Part shown: piece after piece, positions 1 through 9,000 of the stretch
Numbering within the stretch: position 1 is the first letter of the stretch
Layout of the letters: each line of letters starts with the position of its first letter
Origin: DATFEN01 sp035691285
GTDB lineage: Bacteria; Acidobacteriota; Vicinamibacteria; Fen-336
Assembly (NCBI GenBank): GCA_035691285.1
Contig: DASSJI010000118.1
Span: 1-28,895 of the forward strand
Direction: 5' to 3'
DNA: 28,895 nucleotides
The notes under the pieces: model-generated
What the model saw: only the letters and a program-made list of their open reading frames with translations
What the model was told of the DNA's origin: nothing
Database searches by the model: none
Translations under genes and position numbers: made by a program

Positions 1-1
1 C

Positions 2-1036
2 GTGCTCGGGTCGGACCCGGTGTCGCCGGCGAACCTGGACCTCTACTACTGGCTGGCCGCGGGCCACGAGGCGGGGGGCAACGTCCCCCACGCCCTCCAG
101 CTCTACAAGCGGATCCTGGCCGAGGATCTGCGCTTCCGCGACGTCGAGCATCGCGTGCGACGCCTGCAGACCCCCGGCGCGGCGGGCCCCGTGCCTCCGT
201 TCGCGCCGCCGCCGTCGCCGCCACCGGCGCCTCCGGCAGCCGCTTCGCCATCCGCGCCGCCGCCCGCGCCCGCGGCGGCGCCGACGGCCGCGGCGCCGAA
301 GCCCCCGCGCTTCGCGCGCAAGGAGGAGGTGGGGCGCGGCCCCCTCGGCGTCGTGTTCCGCGCCGAGGACACGCAGGACGGCCGCAACGTCGCGCTGCGC
401 GTGCTCCCCGTGGAGCTGCTCCGCCCTGCCGGCGCGTCGGCGCAGCTTGTGGCCGACCTGAAGGCCGCGTCACAGTTCTCGCATCCGAACGTGGCCAAGC
501 TGCTGGGGATCGTCGACTCCCAGGGCGAGAAGTGCGTGATCACGGAGTTCGTGCCCGGACGCACCTTCGCCGAGGCGATCAGGACCGGCCACAAGATGGC
601 GTTCCAGCAGGTGCACAGCCTGGGCCGTGTCCTGATGCAGGCGGTCGGGGCGATCCACGCCAAGGGTCTGGTGCATGGGTCGATCCAGCCGTCGAACATC
701 ATGGTGTCCCAGGGGGTCGTGAAGATCACCGACCTCGGCCTCGGACGCTTCGCCTCCCGGGCGCCGTCCCAGAGTTACCGCGCCCCCGAGGGTCAGCTCG
801 ACAAGGCGGGCGACCTCTTCGCCGTGGCGGCGGTGTTGTACCACCTCCTGACCGGCGTCCACCCGCGCTCGCAGCCACAGGGCACGGGGATGCCCCTGCC
901 TTCGACCCTCGCCACCGGCGTGCCCGAGGCCTTCGACAAGCTGCTGATCCGCTGCCTGCACCCGCGCGTCGAGCTGCGCTCCGCGGCGGCAGAGGACGTG
1001 CTGCGCGATCTCAAGGACATGGTGCGCATTGGCTAG
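2..1036 (+). CDS. Pseudokinase with helical N-terminus (5' partial)
   Basis: The reading frame is open from the first bases of the window, so the true start is probably upstream. Residues 1-55 look helical and TPR-like, residues 58-100 are a Pro/Ala-rich linker, and residues about 103-340 have a Ser/Thr protein kinase (Hanks) fold. The glycine loop is intact (G111-R-G-P-L-G116) and the APE motif is present (A261-P-E263). Key catalytic positions are changed: the VAIK lysine is R133, the HRD motif reads H225-G-S227, so the catalytic Asp is Ser, and the following Lys is Q229. N232 and the Asp of DFG (D244-L-G) remain. Phosphotransfer is therefore unlikely, and a scaffold or nucleotide-sensing role is inferred. 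The stop overlaps or abuts the next gene, suggesting co-translation. The kinase fold is certain enough; inactivity is inferred from residues. Confidence 0.85.
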   Translation: MLGSDPVSPANLDLYYWLAAGHEAGGNVPHALQLYKRILAEDLRFRDVEHRVRRLQTPGAAGPVPPFAPPPSPPPAPPAAASPSAPPPAPAAAPTAAAPKPPRFARKEEVGRGPLGVVFRAEDTQDGRNVALRVLPVELLRPAGASAQLVADLKAASQFSHPNVAKLLGIVDSQGEKCVITEFVPGRTFAEAIRTGHKMAFQQVHSLGRVLMQAVGAIHAKGLVHGSIQPSNIMVSQGVVKITDLGLGRFASRAPSQSYRAPEGQLDKAGDLFAVAAVLYHLLTGVHPRSQPQGTGMPLPSTLATGVPEAFDKLLIRCLHPRVELRSAAAEDVLRDLKDMVRIG

Positions 1037-1670
1037 GGCCGTGTGCCCGCTGTGCAGGTCGCGCAAGCCCAAGCGTGCGTGCCCGGCGAAGGGCGAGGCG
1101 ATCTGCGCCGCCTGCTGCGGAAGCAAGCGACGCGTCGAGATCGACTGTCCCGAGGACTGCGTGTACCTGTCGGGCGGCCACGCAGGCGCCTGGGAGGGCC
1201 GCGAGACCGAGCGCCGGCGCGACGCGCGGCGCGTCCTGATCCGCGCCCAGGGCCTTCCCGAGCCACAGGGGCGGCTCCTGTTCCTGGCGCTGGTCGGCCT
1301 GGTCGGGCTGCGCGGAGCGCGCCGCGACCTCGACGACGCCATGGCGCTCCAGGCGGTGCGCGCGCTGCGCCTGACCGTCGAGACCCGGGAGCGCGGCGTG
1401 CTCTACGAGCACCAGGCCGAGGATGCCCGGGCCCAGGGCCTGGTGCACGAACTCGCGGCGATGTTCGAGGCCAGGGAAGACGACGGCAGGTCCGTGGCTC
1501 CCGCGGACCAGGACCTCCTGCCCGCGCTGCGCGCCCTCGAGGCAGGCCTCGTCGCCTCGCTGCGGGACAGCGGAGGCTCGGCCTACCTGGACAGCGCCGC
1601 CCGCCTCGTCGGCCGCGCCCAGGGCGCGCCGCAACCGCCCTCCCGGCGGCCTCTCATCGTCGAGCCCTAG
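1029..1670 (+). CDS. Cys-rich zinc-ribbon-like hypothetical protein
   Basis: This is a 213-residue protein of unknown function. The N-terminus carries eight cysteines in a compact pattern (C6, C9, C18, C26, C29, C30, C40, C44, ending Cys-Pro-Glu-Asp-Cys), which suggests a zinc-binding ribbon or knuckle. The rest is predicted mainly alpha-helical, without a signal peptide or membrane segment, so the protein is probably cytoplasmic. I chose the TTG at 1029, which overlaps the end of the pseudokinase gene by 8 bases. The GTG at 1041 would also keep every cysteine and leave a 4-base gap. Tight coupling to the pseudokinase upstream and the membrane protein downstream suggests one transcript. I recall similar Cys-rich N-termini in uncharacterised bacterial proteins but cannot assign a function. 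Confidence 0.75.
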   Translation: MARAVCPLCRSRKPKRACPAKGEAICAACCGSKRRVEIDCPEDCVYLSGGHAGAWEGRETERRRDARRVLIRAQGLPEPQGRLLFLALVGLVGLRGARRDLDDAMALQAVRALRLTVETRERGVLYEHQAEDARAQGLVHELAAMFEAREDDGRSVAPADQDLLPALRALEAGLVASLRDSGGSAYLDSAARLVGRAQGAPQPPSRRPLIVEP

Positions 1671-1677
1671 CGGCTGC

Positions 1678-2340
1678 GTGCCGTTCGCCGAGCCCGCGAC
1701 CACCCTCACGGACTACCTGCTGGCCCTGGCGGCCTGGGGCTGGGGACTCCGGCTTGTGCGGACGCGTCACGACGCCGCTCGGCTGATGGGCCTCGCGTTC
1801 CTCGCGACGGGCCTCGCGGCCGCCGTGGGCGGGAGCCTGCACGGCTTCGGCCCGCGCTGGAGCGACGCGGAGCGCGCGGCGGCGTGGCTCGCGACCTACG
1901 CGGCGATCGGCCTCGCCAACCTGCTGCTGCTGGGAGCCGCGATCCGCGCCTTCGCGCCGCGCGCCTATGAGCTGCCGCTCCTCGGCCTGTGCGGCTTCCG
2001 CTTCGGCGTGTACCTGATCCTGCTCGCCAGCCACCGCGAGTTCCGCTACGTCGTCTACGACCTTGGCGGCACCCTGCTGGCCCTCGTCGTGCTCGCGCTG
2101 CTCGGGCGGTCGACTCGCGCCGGCGCGGCGGCGCCCTGGGTCCTCACCGGCGTCGCGATCACCTTCGCCGGCGCACTGGTGCAGCGCACCGGTGTGCGCT
2201 TCCACGAGCACTTCAACCACAACGACCTCTTCCACCTTGTCCAGGTCGCGGGGCTCTTCGCGTTCTATCGTGCGGGAACGGTGCTGGCGGGCTGCGCGCC
2301 GCGCCGTGGGCCTCAGGACTCCGGCACCGTCTCCAGGTAG
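1678..2340 (+). CDS. Seven-helix membrane protein, DUF6962-like
   Basis: This is a 220-residue hydrophobic protein starting at GTG 1678, seven bases after the previous stop. I count seven membrane segments. Polar residues sit in or near the membrane: a Ser-Leu-His in helix 2, and a Phe-Asn-His-Asn-Asp-Leu-Phe-His stretch just before the last helix. Such buried His/Asp residues resemble the metal-dependent hydrolase arrangement of the CREST superfamily (ceramidase-like proteins), and the overall look is that of uncharacterised DUF6962-type proteins. Both statements are recollection and inference, not a search result. The reading frame upstream of 1678 is open but overlaps the preceding gene and lacks membrane character, so GTG 1678 is preferred. 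The 3' end overlaps the convergent PilZ gene by 28 bases. Confidence 0.75.
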   Translation: MPFAEPATTLTDYLLALAAWGWGLRLVRTRHDAARLMGLAFLATGLAAAVGGSLHGFGPRWSDAERAAAWLATYAAIGLANLLLLGAAIRAFAPRAYELPLLGLCGFRFGVYLILLASHREFRYVVYDLGGTLLALVVLALLGRSTRAGAAAPWVLTGVAITFAGALVQRTGVRFHEHFNHNDLFHLVQVAGLFAFYRAGTVLAGCAPRRGPQDSGTVSR

Positions 2341-2975
2341 TGCTCGAGCCGGCGCGCGTCCCAGGCGGCGATCTCGCGGAACTCGCAGCCGTAGCGGTTC
2401 GGGCCCGCGAGTCGCACGATCCCGGCCGTGCCTCCTACGGTCATGTCCATGCTGAGGTGGAGCTTGAAGCGGAGCTGGTCCCCGATGCCGGCCGCTACCG
2501 GCACCTCGACGAGCATGCCCGTGCGGCTGATGTTCTGGACGCGGCCCTGGTGGTGCTCGGTGCCGAAGTAGCCCTCCAGCTCGAGATCGACGTGCATCCG
2601 GATGGTCCGCCGCGTGGGAACGCTCATCAGGCGGCCGAGACGTTGTTCCCAGTCCGGGCTCGGTGGGTGGCGCAGCACGGCGTTGGCCCCGGCTTCGAGG
2701 AGGGCCACCTCGAGGGGCTGCGGATCGCCGGCGGCGACCACCACGATCGAGCATCCCGAGGTGACGGAGTTCCCGCGCAGCTCCTGCACCAGGCGCTCGG
2801 CCTTCGGGAGGTCGCGGTCGACCACCACCAGCGCGGGCCTGGCGGCCACCGAGAGCGTCAGGGCGGACTGGACGGAGTCGGCCTTGTGCCGTTCCACGTC
2901 GTCGCGCCACACCGGGCTCGAGTGGAGATCGTCGGCCACCGGTCCAGCCGCGGCGCAGATGAGGACCGAGGACAT
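2313..2975 (-). CDS. Degenerate receiver-PilZ protein
   Basis: This 220-residue protein has a receiver-like N-terminal half (residues about 1-115) and a C-terminal PilZ domain (about 118-215). PilZ domains bind cyclic di-GMP; both binding signatures are visible, an Arg-Arg-Thr-Ile-Arg (RxxxR) motif and Asn-Ile-Ser-Arg-Thr-Gly (D/NxSxxG). In the receiver half D53 sits at the usual phospho-acceptor position, but the acidic Mg2+ pocket after strand 1 is replaced by Ala-Ala-Ala-Gly and the conserved Lys is missing (Arg-His-Pro). Phosphorylation is therefore doubtful. The start at 2975 begins the first strand of the receiver fold; the frame extends further upstream without domain sense. The protein is probably a cytoplasmic c-di-GMP effector. 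Confidence 0.85.
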   Translation of the reverse strand: MSSVLICAAAGPVADDLHSSPVWRDDVERHKADSVQSALTLSVAARPALVVVDRDLPKAERLVQELRGNSVTSGCSIVVVAAGDPQPLEVALLEAGANAVLRHPPSPDWEQRLGRLMSVPTRRTIRMHVDLELEGYFGTEHHQGRVQNISRTGMLVEVPVAAGIGDQLRFKLHLSMDMTVGGTAGIVRLAGPNRYGCEFREIAAWDARRLEHYLETVPES

Positions 2976-2990
2976 CGAGAATCGGCGCGG

Positions 2991-2996
2991 ATCGTA
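2991..2996 (-). promoter_or_regulatory. Possible -10 element for the PilZ gene
   Basis: On the minus strand TACGAT lies 15 bases before the chosen ATG at 2975 and matches four of six bases of the sigma-70 consensus. I see no convincing -35 box. It would give a very short leader. This is tentative. Confidence 0.25.
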
Positions 2997-3049
2997 GCAC
3001 GTTTGCTTTTGACGGGAGGGGCCAGGGCGTGCTCTCATGGAGGGCGATG

Positions 3050-3367
3050 ATGCGCAGGCGGAGAGCCGTCGCGACGTGCCTGGCCATGGCGCTCCTGTCC
3101 GGGCTCGTGGTCCTGTGCCCCTGCCCGGTCCCGGCGCAGGCGAGCGACGATCACGGATGCTGCGCGTCGGAGGGGATCCGGGCGGCCACAACCTGCTGCC
3201 CGGCCACACAGGCGCCGGACGCGTCGGACCTGGCGCGGGTCGCCGCGCTGACGCAGGCGCCCGCCCAGACGGATCTCTTCGTCGACCTGACACTGCGCGT
3301 CGAGGCACACCCCCTCGCCCGTCCCGCTCGCAGCGTCGCCCCGCCGTCCGCCGTCCTGCGGATCTGA
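3050..3367 (+). CDS. Small Cys-rich exported protein of copper efflux locus
   Basis: This is a 105-residue protein. ATG 3050 has a GGAGG ribosome site six bases upstream; ATG 3047 is the alternative but too close to that site. The N-terminus is a strong signal sequence: an Arg-rich start (Met-Arg-Arg-Arg-Arg), then a hydrophobic core to about residue 24 ending in Leu-Cys-Pro-Cys-Pro. The mature part is short and carries Cys pairs (Gly-Cys-Cys-Ala, Thr-Cys-Cys-Pro) after an Asp-Asp-His. The C-terminal half is low in features. As the first gene before an outer-membrane factor, adaptor and CusA-type pump, it may bind or hand over metal in the periplasm. That role is inferred from position and thiols only. 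I do not recognise a named family. Confidence 0.7.
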   Translation: MRRRRAVATCLAMALLSGLVVLCPCPVPAQASDDHGCCASEGIRAATTCCPATQAPDASDLARVAALTQAPAQTDLFVDLTLRVEAHPLARPARSVAPPSAVLRI

Positions 3368-3444
3368 CCTTCCGCCGAAGCCCGCGGCCGCTCGCCGCGT
3401 AAGCCGTTCCTTTCCGGTGCGTCTGCTTCGGTCGGAGGTGTCCC

Positions 3445-4725
3445 ATGCCGTGCCCGCGCGGGGCTTCGACCCCGCTGGTCCTCGCGCTCGCTCTCCCCGC
3501 GTTCGGTCAGGGGGAACGGGAAGACGTGTTCCCGCTCGCCCGGGAGCCGGTCTACGTGGCCCTCGCCGCCGAGGCCCAGGAGGCGAGCCCGGAAATCCGA
3601 GCGGCCGCGGCGACGATCGTGGCCGCCCGGGCCCGGGTCCCCCAGGTCTCGGCCCTCCCCGACCCGGAGCTGATGGTCGGCTACGACTACGGGGGCATGG
3701 GCCTCCAGCCGGGTGCCGACGAGGACACCGGGCTCGTGCTCGGCTTCAGCCAGCCGCTGCCGGGCCCCGGGAAGCGGGGCCTCCGATCCGCCGTCGCGGA
3801 GCGCGAGGTCAGCGCGGTGGAGCACGCCCTCCACCGCGCGCGCCTCGAGGTCGCCTATCGGCTCCGGCGCGCCTACGCCGACCTGCTGCTGGCCCGCGAG
3901 AACCTCGCCCTCATCGACGACCAGAAGCGCGCCACGCGCGACATCGAGGAGCTGACTCGGTCGCGCTACGCGGTGGGTCTGGCCCAGCAGTCCGACGTGC
4001 TGCGCGCCCAGGCCGAGCTGGCGCGCCTCGAGCGCATGCGCTACCACGAGCTGGGCCAGGAGGAGATCGCCCTCGCCGAGCTGAACCGGGTGCTGGCCCG
4101 TCCCGCGGCGACACCCGTGGCGGGCACGCCGCTGCTGCGCGCGCTCGACGTGAAGGCCGTGCGCGTGCCGAGCCTCGCCGAGGCCGTCGCCGGGCTCGAC
4201 GACGCGAGCCCAGCGCTCCTCGCCGCCCACGCCATGGTCGAGCGCTCCCGCGCCTCGCGCGACCTGGCGTCCAAGGAGCAGGCGCCGGACTTCGTGGCGC
4301 GGACCTCGTACCTGTATCGGGGCTCGCTGCCGCCGATGGCCACCCTCGACCTCGGCATCGTGCTGCCCCTCTACAAGGGGAAGAAGCAGAAGCAGGCCCT
4401 CGCCGAGGCCGAGGCGCGACTCCTGGAGAGCCAGAGCTCGGCCGAGGCGATGCGGCTGCGCGTCCGCTCGAGCGTCGAGAAGGCGCGGGCGGACCTCGAG
4501 GCCGCCGTCCGCGAGGCCGAGGCCTACGCGACGGGCGTGCTGGCCGTGGACGCCCTGGCCGTGGAGTCGGCCCTCGCCTCGTTCCAGGCCGGCAAGGCGC
4601 CCTTCGTCGCCGTCCTGGAAGCCCACAACACGCTGTACCGCGACCGCTGGGAGCAGGCCGAGCTGCTCTTCCACATCCTCTGGCACAGCGCGAGCCTCGA
4701 CGCCATGGGCGTCGTGATGGATTGA
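3445..4725 (+). CDS. cusC: TolC-family outer-membrane factor (CusC-like)
   Basis: This is the outer-membrane channel of the tripartite copper efflux pump. It has 426 residues, usual for the family, with a short hydrophobic signal sequence at residues 1-22 and then long amphipathic helices. The two-fold repeat typical of TolC/OEP proteins shows as Ala/Glu/Arg-rich coiled-coil stretches around residues 35-225 and 240-420. ATG 3445 is supported by GGAGG at 3434-3438. No lipobox Cys follows the signal, unlike E. coli CusC. The gene lies 77 bases after the small Cys-rich gene and 11 bases before the adaptor, so the genes are probably co-transcribed. OEP family assignment is solid; the metal specificity comes from the pump downstream. 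Confidence 0.9.
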   Translation: MPCPRGASTPLVLALALPAFGQGEREDVFPLAREPVYVALAAEAQEASPEIRAAAATIVAARARVPQVSALPDPELMVGYDYGGMGLQPGADEDTGLVLGFSQPLPGPGKRGLRSAVAEREVSAVEHALHRARLEVAYRLRRAYADLLLARENLALIDDQKRATRDIEELTRSRYAVGLAQQSDVLRAQAELARLERMRYHELGQEEIALAELNRVLARPAATPVAGTPLLRALDVKAVRVPSLAEAVAGLDDASPALLAAHAMVERSRASRDLASKEQAPDFVARTSYLYRGSLPPMATLDLGIVLPLYKGKKQKQALAEAEARLLESQSSAEAMRLRVRSSVEKARADLEAAVREAEAYATGVLAVDALAVESALASFQAGKAPFVAVLEAHNTLYRDRWEQAELLFHILWHSASLDAMGVVMD

Positions 4726-4736
4726 AGGAGGCCGCC

Positions 4737-6005
4737 ATGCGACCCGTGACCATCGCGTTCGCTCTCGCCGCGGGAATCCTGCTGGGCGGGGCGGGTTACT
4801 GGCTGGGCGCTCGCCAGCACGCTTCGGCGCCCGTGGCGAAGCAGCTCTACCACTGCCCGATGCACCCGACCTACGTGTCGGACAAGCCCGGAGAATGCCC
4901 GATCTGCCACATGACCCTCGTGCCCATCGGAGCGGACGGAGTGACGACCCGGGAGCCCGCGCCCGTCGCGGGGCGCGCCAGCGTGGCCCTGACGCCCGAG
5001 CGCCGGCAGATCCTGGGACTGCGTACCGAGGCCGTCGCCGAGAAGCGCCTCTACCGCACGCTGCGCACGGTGGGCCGCGTGGCGGTGGACGAGCGCCGCC
5101 TGCACCACGTCCACGTCAAGTACGACGGCTACGTCGAGCAGCTCTTCGTGGACTTCACCGGCAAGTACGTGCGCGCCGGCGAGCCGCTGCTCGGGATCTA
5201 CAGCCCCGACCTCGTGGCCACGCAGCAGGAGTACCTGCTGGCGTTCCGCGCGCGGCGCGAACTCCTCCGCGGCGGCGCGGACCTCGCGCAGGGCAGCCAG
5301 GGCCTGCTCGAGGCGGCCCGCCAGCGCCTGCTGTTCTGGGACATCCGGCCCGAGGACATCACGCGCCTCGAGACCACCGGCGAGGTGATGCGCGCCCTGC
5401 GCGTCTACGCGGAGCACGGCGGCTACGTGGTCCAGAAGATGGCCTACCACGGCATGCGGGTGACGCCCGCCGACACCCTCTACGACATCGCCGACCTCTC
5501 GCACCTGTGGGTGCTGGCCGACGTGTACGAGTCGGACCTGCCCCTCGTCCGCCTCGGGATGCGCGGCGAGCTGAGCGTGCCGTACCTGCCCGGGCAGAGC
5601 TGGAGCGGCGCCGTCACCTACATCGCGCCCACCGTCGAGGAGCAGACCCGCACCGTGAAGGTGCGCCTCGAGGTCGAGAACGAGGGCGACGTGCTCAAGC
5701 CCGACATGTTCGCCGACGTCGTGCTCAAGGCCGACCTCGGCCAGGGCCTGGCCCTGCCCGAGGGCGCGGTGATCGACACCGGCGAGCGCAAGCTGGTGTT
5801 CGTCGACGCGCCCGACGGCCACCTCGAGCCCCGCGAGGTGCAGCTCGGCGCCAAGGTCGGCTCCGAGTTCCAGGTGCTCGCGGGCCTCGCCAAGGGCGAG
5901 CGCGTGGCGACGTCGGCCAACTTCCTGCTCGACTCGGAGTCGAGCCTGAAGGCCGCCATCGGCGCCCTCGCGGGCCAGAGCCCGGCCCCCGGACACAGGC
6001 ACTGA
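4737..6005 (+). CDS. cusB: RND periplasmic adaptor with heavy-metal-binding domain (CusB-like)
   Basis: This is a 422-residue membrane-fusion protein linking the inner-membrane pump to the outer-membrane channel. Residues 4-24 form a signal or membrane anchor. Residues 38-62 form a heavy-metal-binding domain with Y38-H-C40-P-M42-H and C54-P-I-C57-H-M59, thiol and thioether ligands suited to Cu(I) or Ag(I). Next come the barrel-sandwich, alpha-hairpin and beta-barrel regions, then a C-terminal membrane-proximal domain with the CusB-type segments Val-Ile-Asp-Thr-Gly and Phe-Leu-Leu-Asp-Ser-Glu. The C-terminus ends His-Arg-His, possibly another metal-touching tail. ATG 4737 has AAGGAGG directly upstream. 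The pump gene starts four bases after the stop. Confidence 0.93.
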   Translation: MRPVTIAFALAAGILLGGAGYWLGARQHASAPVAKQLYHCPMHPTYVSDKPGECPICHMTLVPIGADGVTTREPAPVAGRASVALTPERRQILGLRTEAVAEKRLYRTLRTVGRVAVDERRLHHVHVKYDGYVEQLFVDFTGKYVRAGEPLLGIYSPDLVATQQEYLLAFRARRELLRGGADLAQGSQGLLEAARQRLLFWDIRPEDITRLETTGEVMRALRVYAEHGGYVVQKMAYHGMRVTPADTLYDIADLSHLWVLADVYESDLPLVRLGMRGELSVPYLPGQSWSGAVTYIAPTVEEQTRTVKVRLEVENEGDVLKPDMFADVVLKADLGQGLALPEGAVIDTGERKLVFVDAPDGHLEPREVQLGAKVGSEFQVLAGLAKGERVATSANFLLDSESSLKAAIGALAGQSPAPGHRH

Positions 6006-6009
6006 CGCC

Positions 6010-9000
6010 ATGGTCCGCGCGCTGATCCGCTGGTCCGCCTCGAACCGGGTGCTGGTGCTGATGCTGACCGCCGTGGCGGTCGCGTACGGCGTCTACACCG
6101 TGCAGCACATCCCGGTGGACGCGATCCCGGACCTGTCCGACACGCAGGTCATCGTCTACTCGCGCTGGGACCGGAGCCCGGACATCATCGAGGACCAGGT
6201 CACCTACCCCATCGTCACGGCGCTGCTCGGGACGCCCAACGTGAAGGCGATCCGCGGCTTCTCCGACTTCGGCTTCAGCTACGTGTACGTGATCTTCCGG
6301 GACGGCACCGATCTCTACTGGGCGCGCAGCCGGGTGCTCGAGTACCTCTCCAAGATCCAGCCGCTGCTGCCCGCGGGCGTCAAGACCGAGCTGGGGCCCG
6401 ACGCCACCGGCGTGGGCTGGGTGTACCAGTACGCCCTCGTCGACACGTCGCGGCGCCTCTCCCTCGCCGAGCTGCGCTCGCTCCAGGACTGGAACATCCG
6501 CTACCGCCTCCAGTCGGTGCCGGGAGTCGCCGAGGTCGCGTCCCTCGGAGGCTTCGTGCGGCAGTACCAGGTGACGGTGGACCCGAACCGGCTGAAGGCC
6601 TACGACCTCGCGCTGATGAACGTCGCGAGCGCGGTGCGCGCCAGCAACAACGAGGTCGGAGGGCGGCTCCTGGAGTTCGCGGGGCGGGAGTACATGGTCC
6701 GCGGCCGCGGCTACGTGCGGGCCAAAGAGGACCTGGAGCGGATCGTCCTGAAGACCGACGCCCGGGGCACCCCGGTGCTGCTGCGCGACGTGGGCGAGGT
6801 GCACCTCGGCCCCGAGATCCGGCGCGGCGTCGCCGACCTGGACGGGCGAGGCGACACCGTGAGCGGGATCGTGGTCATGCGCCACGGCGAGAACGCCCGC
6901 GAGGTGATCCGCCGGGTCAAGGAGCGCTTGGCCGAGATCCAGCCGTCGCTTCCCGAGGGGGTGCAGGTCGTCACCACCTACGACCGCGCCTCCCTCATCG
7001 AGCGTGCCATCGCGAACCTGCGCCACGAGCTCGTCCTCGAGATCCTGATCGTGAGCGCGGTGATCCTGGTGTTCCTCTGGCACATCCCCTCGGCGATCGT
7101 GCCGATCCTCACCATTCCGATCTCGGTGCTGCTGGCCTTCGTGCCGATGGCGCTCCTGGGGATCTCCTCGAACATCATGTCCCTGGCCGGGATCGCGATC
7201 TCGATCGGCGTGCTCGTGGACGGCGCGATCGTCGAGGTCGAGAACGCCTACAAGAAGCTCGAGCTGTGGGTGCACGGCGGGAAGAAGGGGGACTTCCACC
7301 AGGTGCGCCTGGAGGCGCTGCTCGAGGTCGGTCCCTCGGTGTTCTTCTCGCTGCTGGTGATCGCCGTGGCGTTCCTGCCGATCTTCACGCTGGTGGACCA
7401 GGAAGGCCGGCTGTTCAAGCCGCTGGCCTGGACCAAGAACCTCACCATGGCCATCGCCGCGATCCTGGCCGTCACCCTGGACCCCGCCCTGCGCATGCTG
7501 TTCACCCGCATGGAATGGGTCGCGTTCCGGCCGCGCTGGGCCTCCTGGCTCTTCAACCAGTTCACGGTGGGCCGCTACTACCCCGAGGAGCGGCACCCCA
7601 TCAGCCGCATCCTCTTCGCGGTGTACGAGCCGGCCTGCCGGGCGGTGCTGCGGCATCCCAGGACGACGATCGCCGTGGCGTTCCTGCTCGTCCTCTCGAC
7701 GGTGCCGGCCTACCTGGGGCTCGGCCACGAGTTCATGCCCGCGCTCGACGAGGGCGTGATCCTGTACATGCCGACCACGCTGCCCGGGATCTCGGTGAGC
7801 GAGGCGGCCCGCCTGCTCGAGACCCAGGACCGCATCCTCACCTCCTTCCCCGAGGTCGAGCGCGTGCTCGGCAAGGCCGGCCGGGCCGAGACGCCCACCG
7901 ACCCAGCGCCTCTCTCGATGATGGAGACCACGGTCGTGCTGAAGCCGAAGGCGCAGTGGCGCCCCGGAGTGACCCACGCCTCGCTGGTCGCCGAGATGGA
8001 CGCCGCCCTGCGCATCCCGGGCACGACCAACGCCTGGACGATGCCGATCAAGAACAGGATCGACATGCTCACGACAGGGATCCGGACCCCGATCGGCGTG
8101 AAGATCTTCGGACCCGACCTCGCGACGATCGAGGCCCTCGGCGCGCAACTCGAGGGCATCGTGCAGGAGCTGCCCGGGACCCGGAGCGTCTTCGCCGAGC
8201 GGGCCGCCGGCGGCTACTTCGTGGACTTCGAGCCTAGGCGCGAGGAACTCGCCCGCTACGGCCTCACCGTCGAGGCCGTCCAGGACGTGATCCTCTCGGC
8301 CGTGGGCGGCGAGAACGTGACGACCACGATCGAGGGCCGCGCCCGCTATCCCGTGAACGTGCGCTACCCCCGCGAGCTGCGCGACGACCTCGATGCCCTG
8401 GGCCGCGTGCTGGTGATGACGCCCTCGGGCGCCCAGGTCCCGCTCCAGCAGGTGGCGGCCCTGCGCACGGTCTCGGGGCCGTCGATGATCCGCAACGAGA
8501 ACGGCCTGCTCGCCGGCTACGTCTACGTCGACACGGCCACGAGCGACATCGGCGGCTTCGTGGACCGGGCCAAGGCCAGGGTCGCGGAGAGGCTTCAGCT
8601 CCCCTCGGGCTACTCGATCGAGTGGAGCGGCCAGTACGAGAACATGCTGCGAGTGCGCGAGCGGCTTAAGCTCGTCGTGCCGATCACCGTCGTGCTGATC
8701 TTCTTCCTGCTCTACATGAACACCCGCTCGGCCGCCAAGGCGGGCATCGTGATGCTGGCGGTGCCGTTCTCGGTGGTGGGGGCCGTGTGGCTGATGTACG
8801 TCCTCGACTACAACGTGTCCATCGCCGCCTGGGTCGGCATGATCGCGCTCATGGGCCTGGACGCCGAGACCGGCGTGTTCATGCTGCTCTTCCTGGACCT
8901 CGCCTACGAGGAGGCGAAGCGCGAGGGGCGGCTGCGCTCCCTGGCCGACCTGCACGAGGCGATCATCCACGGCGCGGTGAAGCGCGTTCGGCCGAAGATG

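Noticed and set aside
3009..3038. TTGACG with TCTCAT as a promoter for the copper efflux operon
   Set aside because: The predicted transcript start would fall after the ribosome site of the first gene, so the site cannot serve it as proposed. A promoter must exist nearby but I cannot place it.
5725..8970. A 1081-codon open frame on the minus strand, and similar long frames opposite many other genes
   Set aside because: It lies opposite the cusB and cusA genes, is composed of low-complexity His/Asp/Arg/Gln-rich sequence, and is the usual shadow of high GC content.
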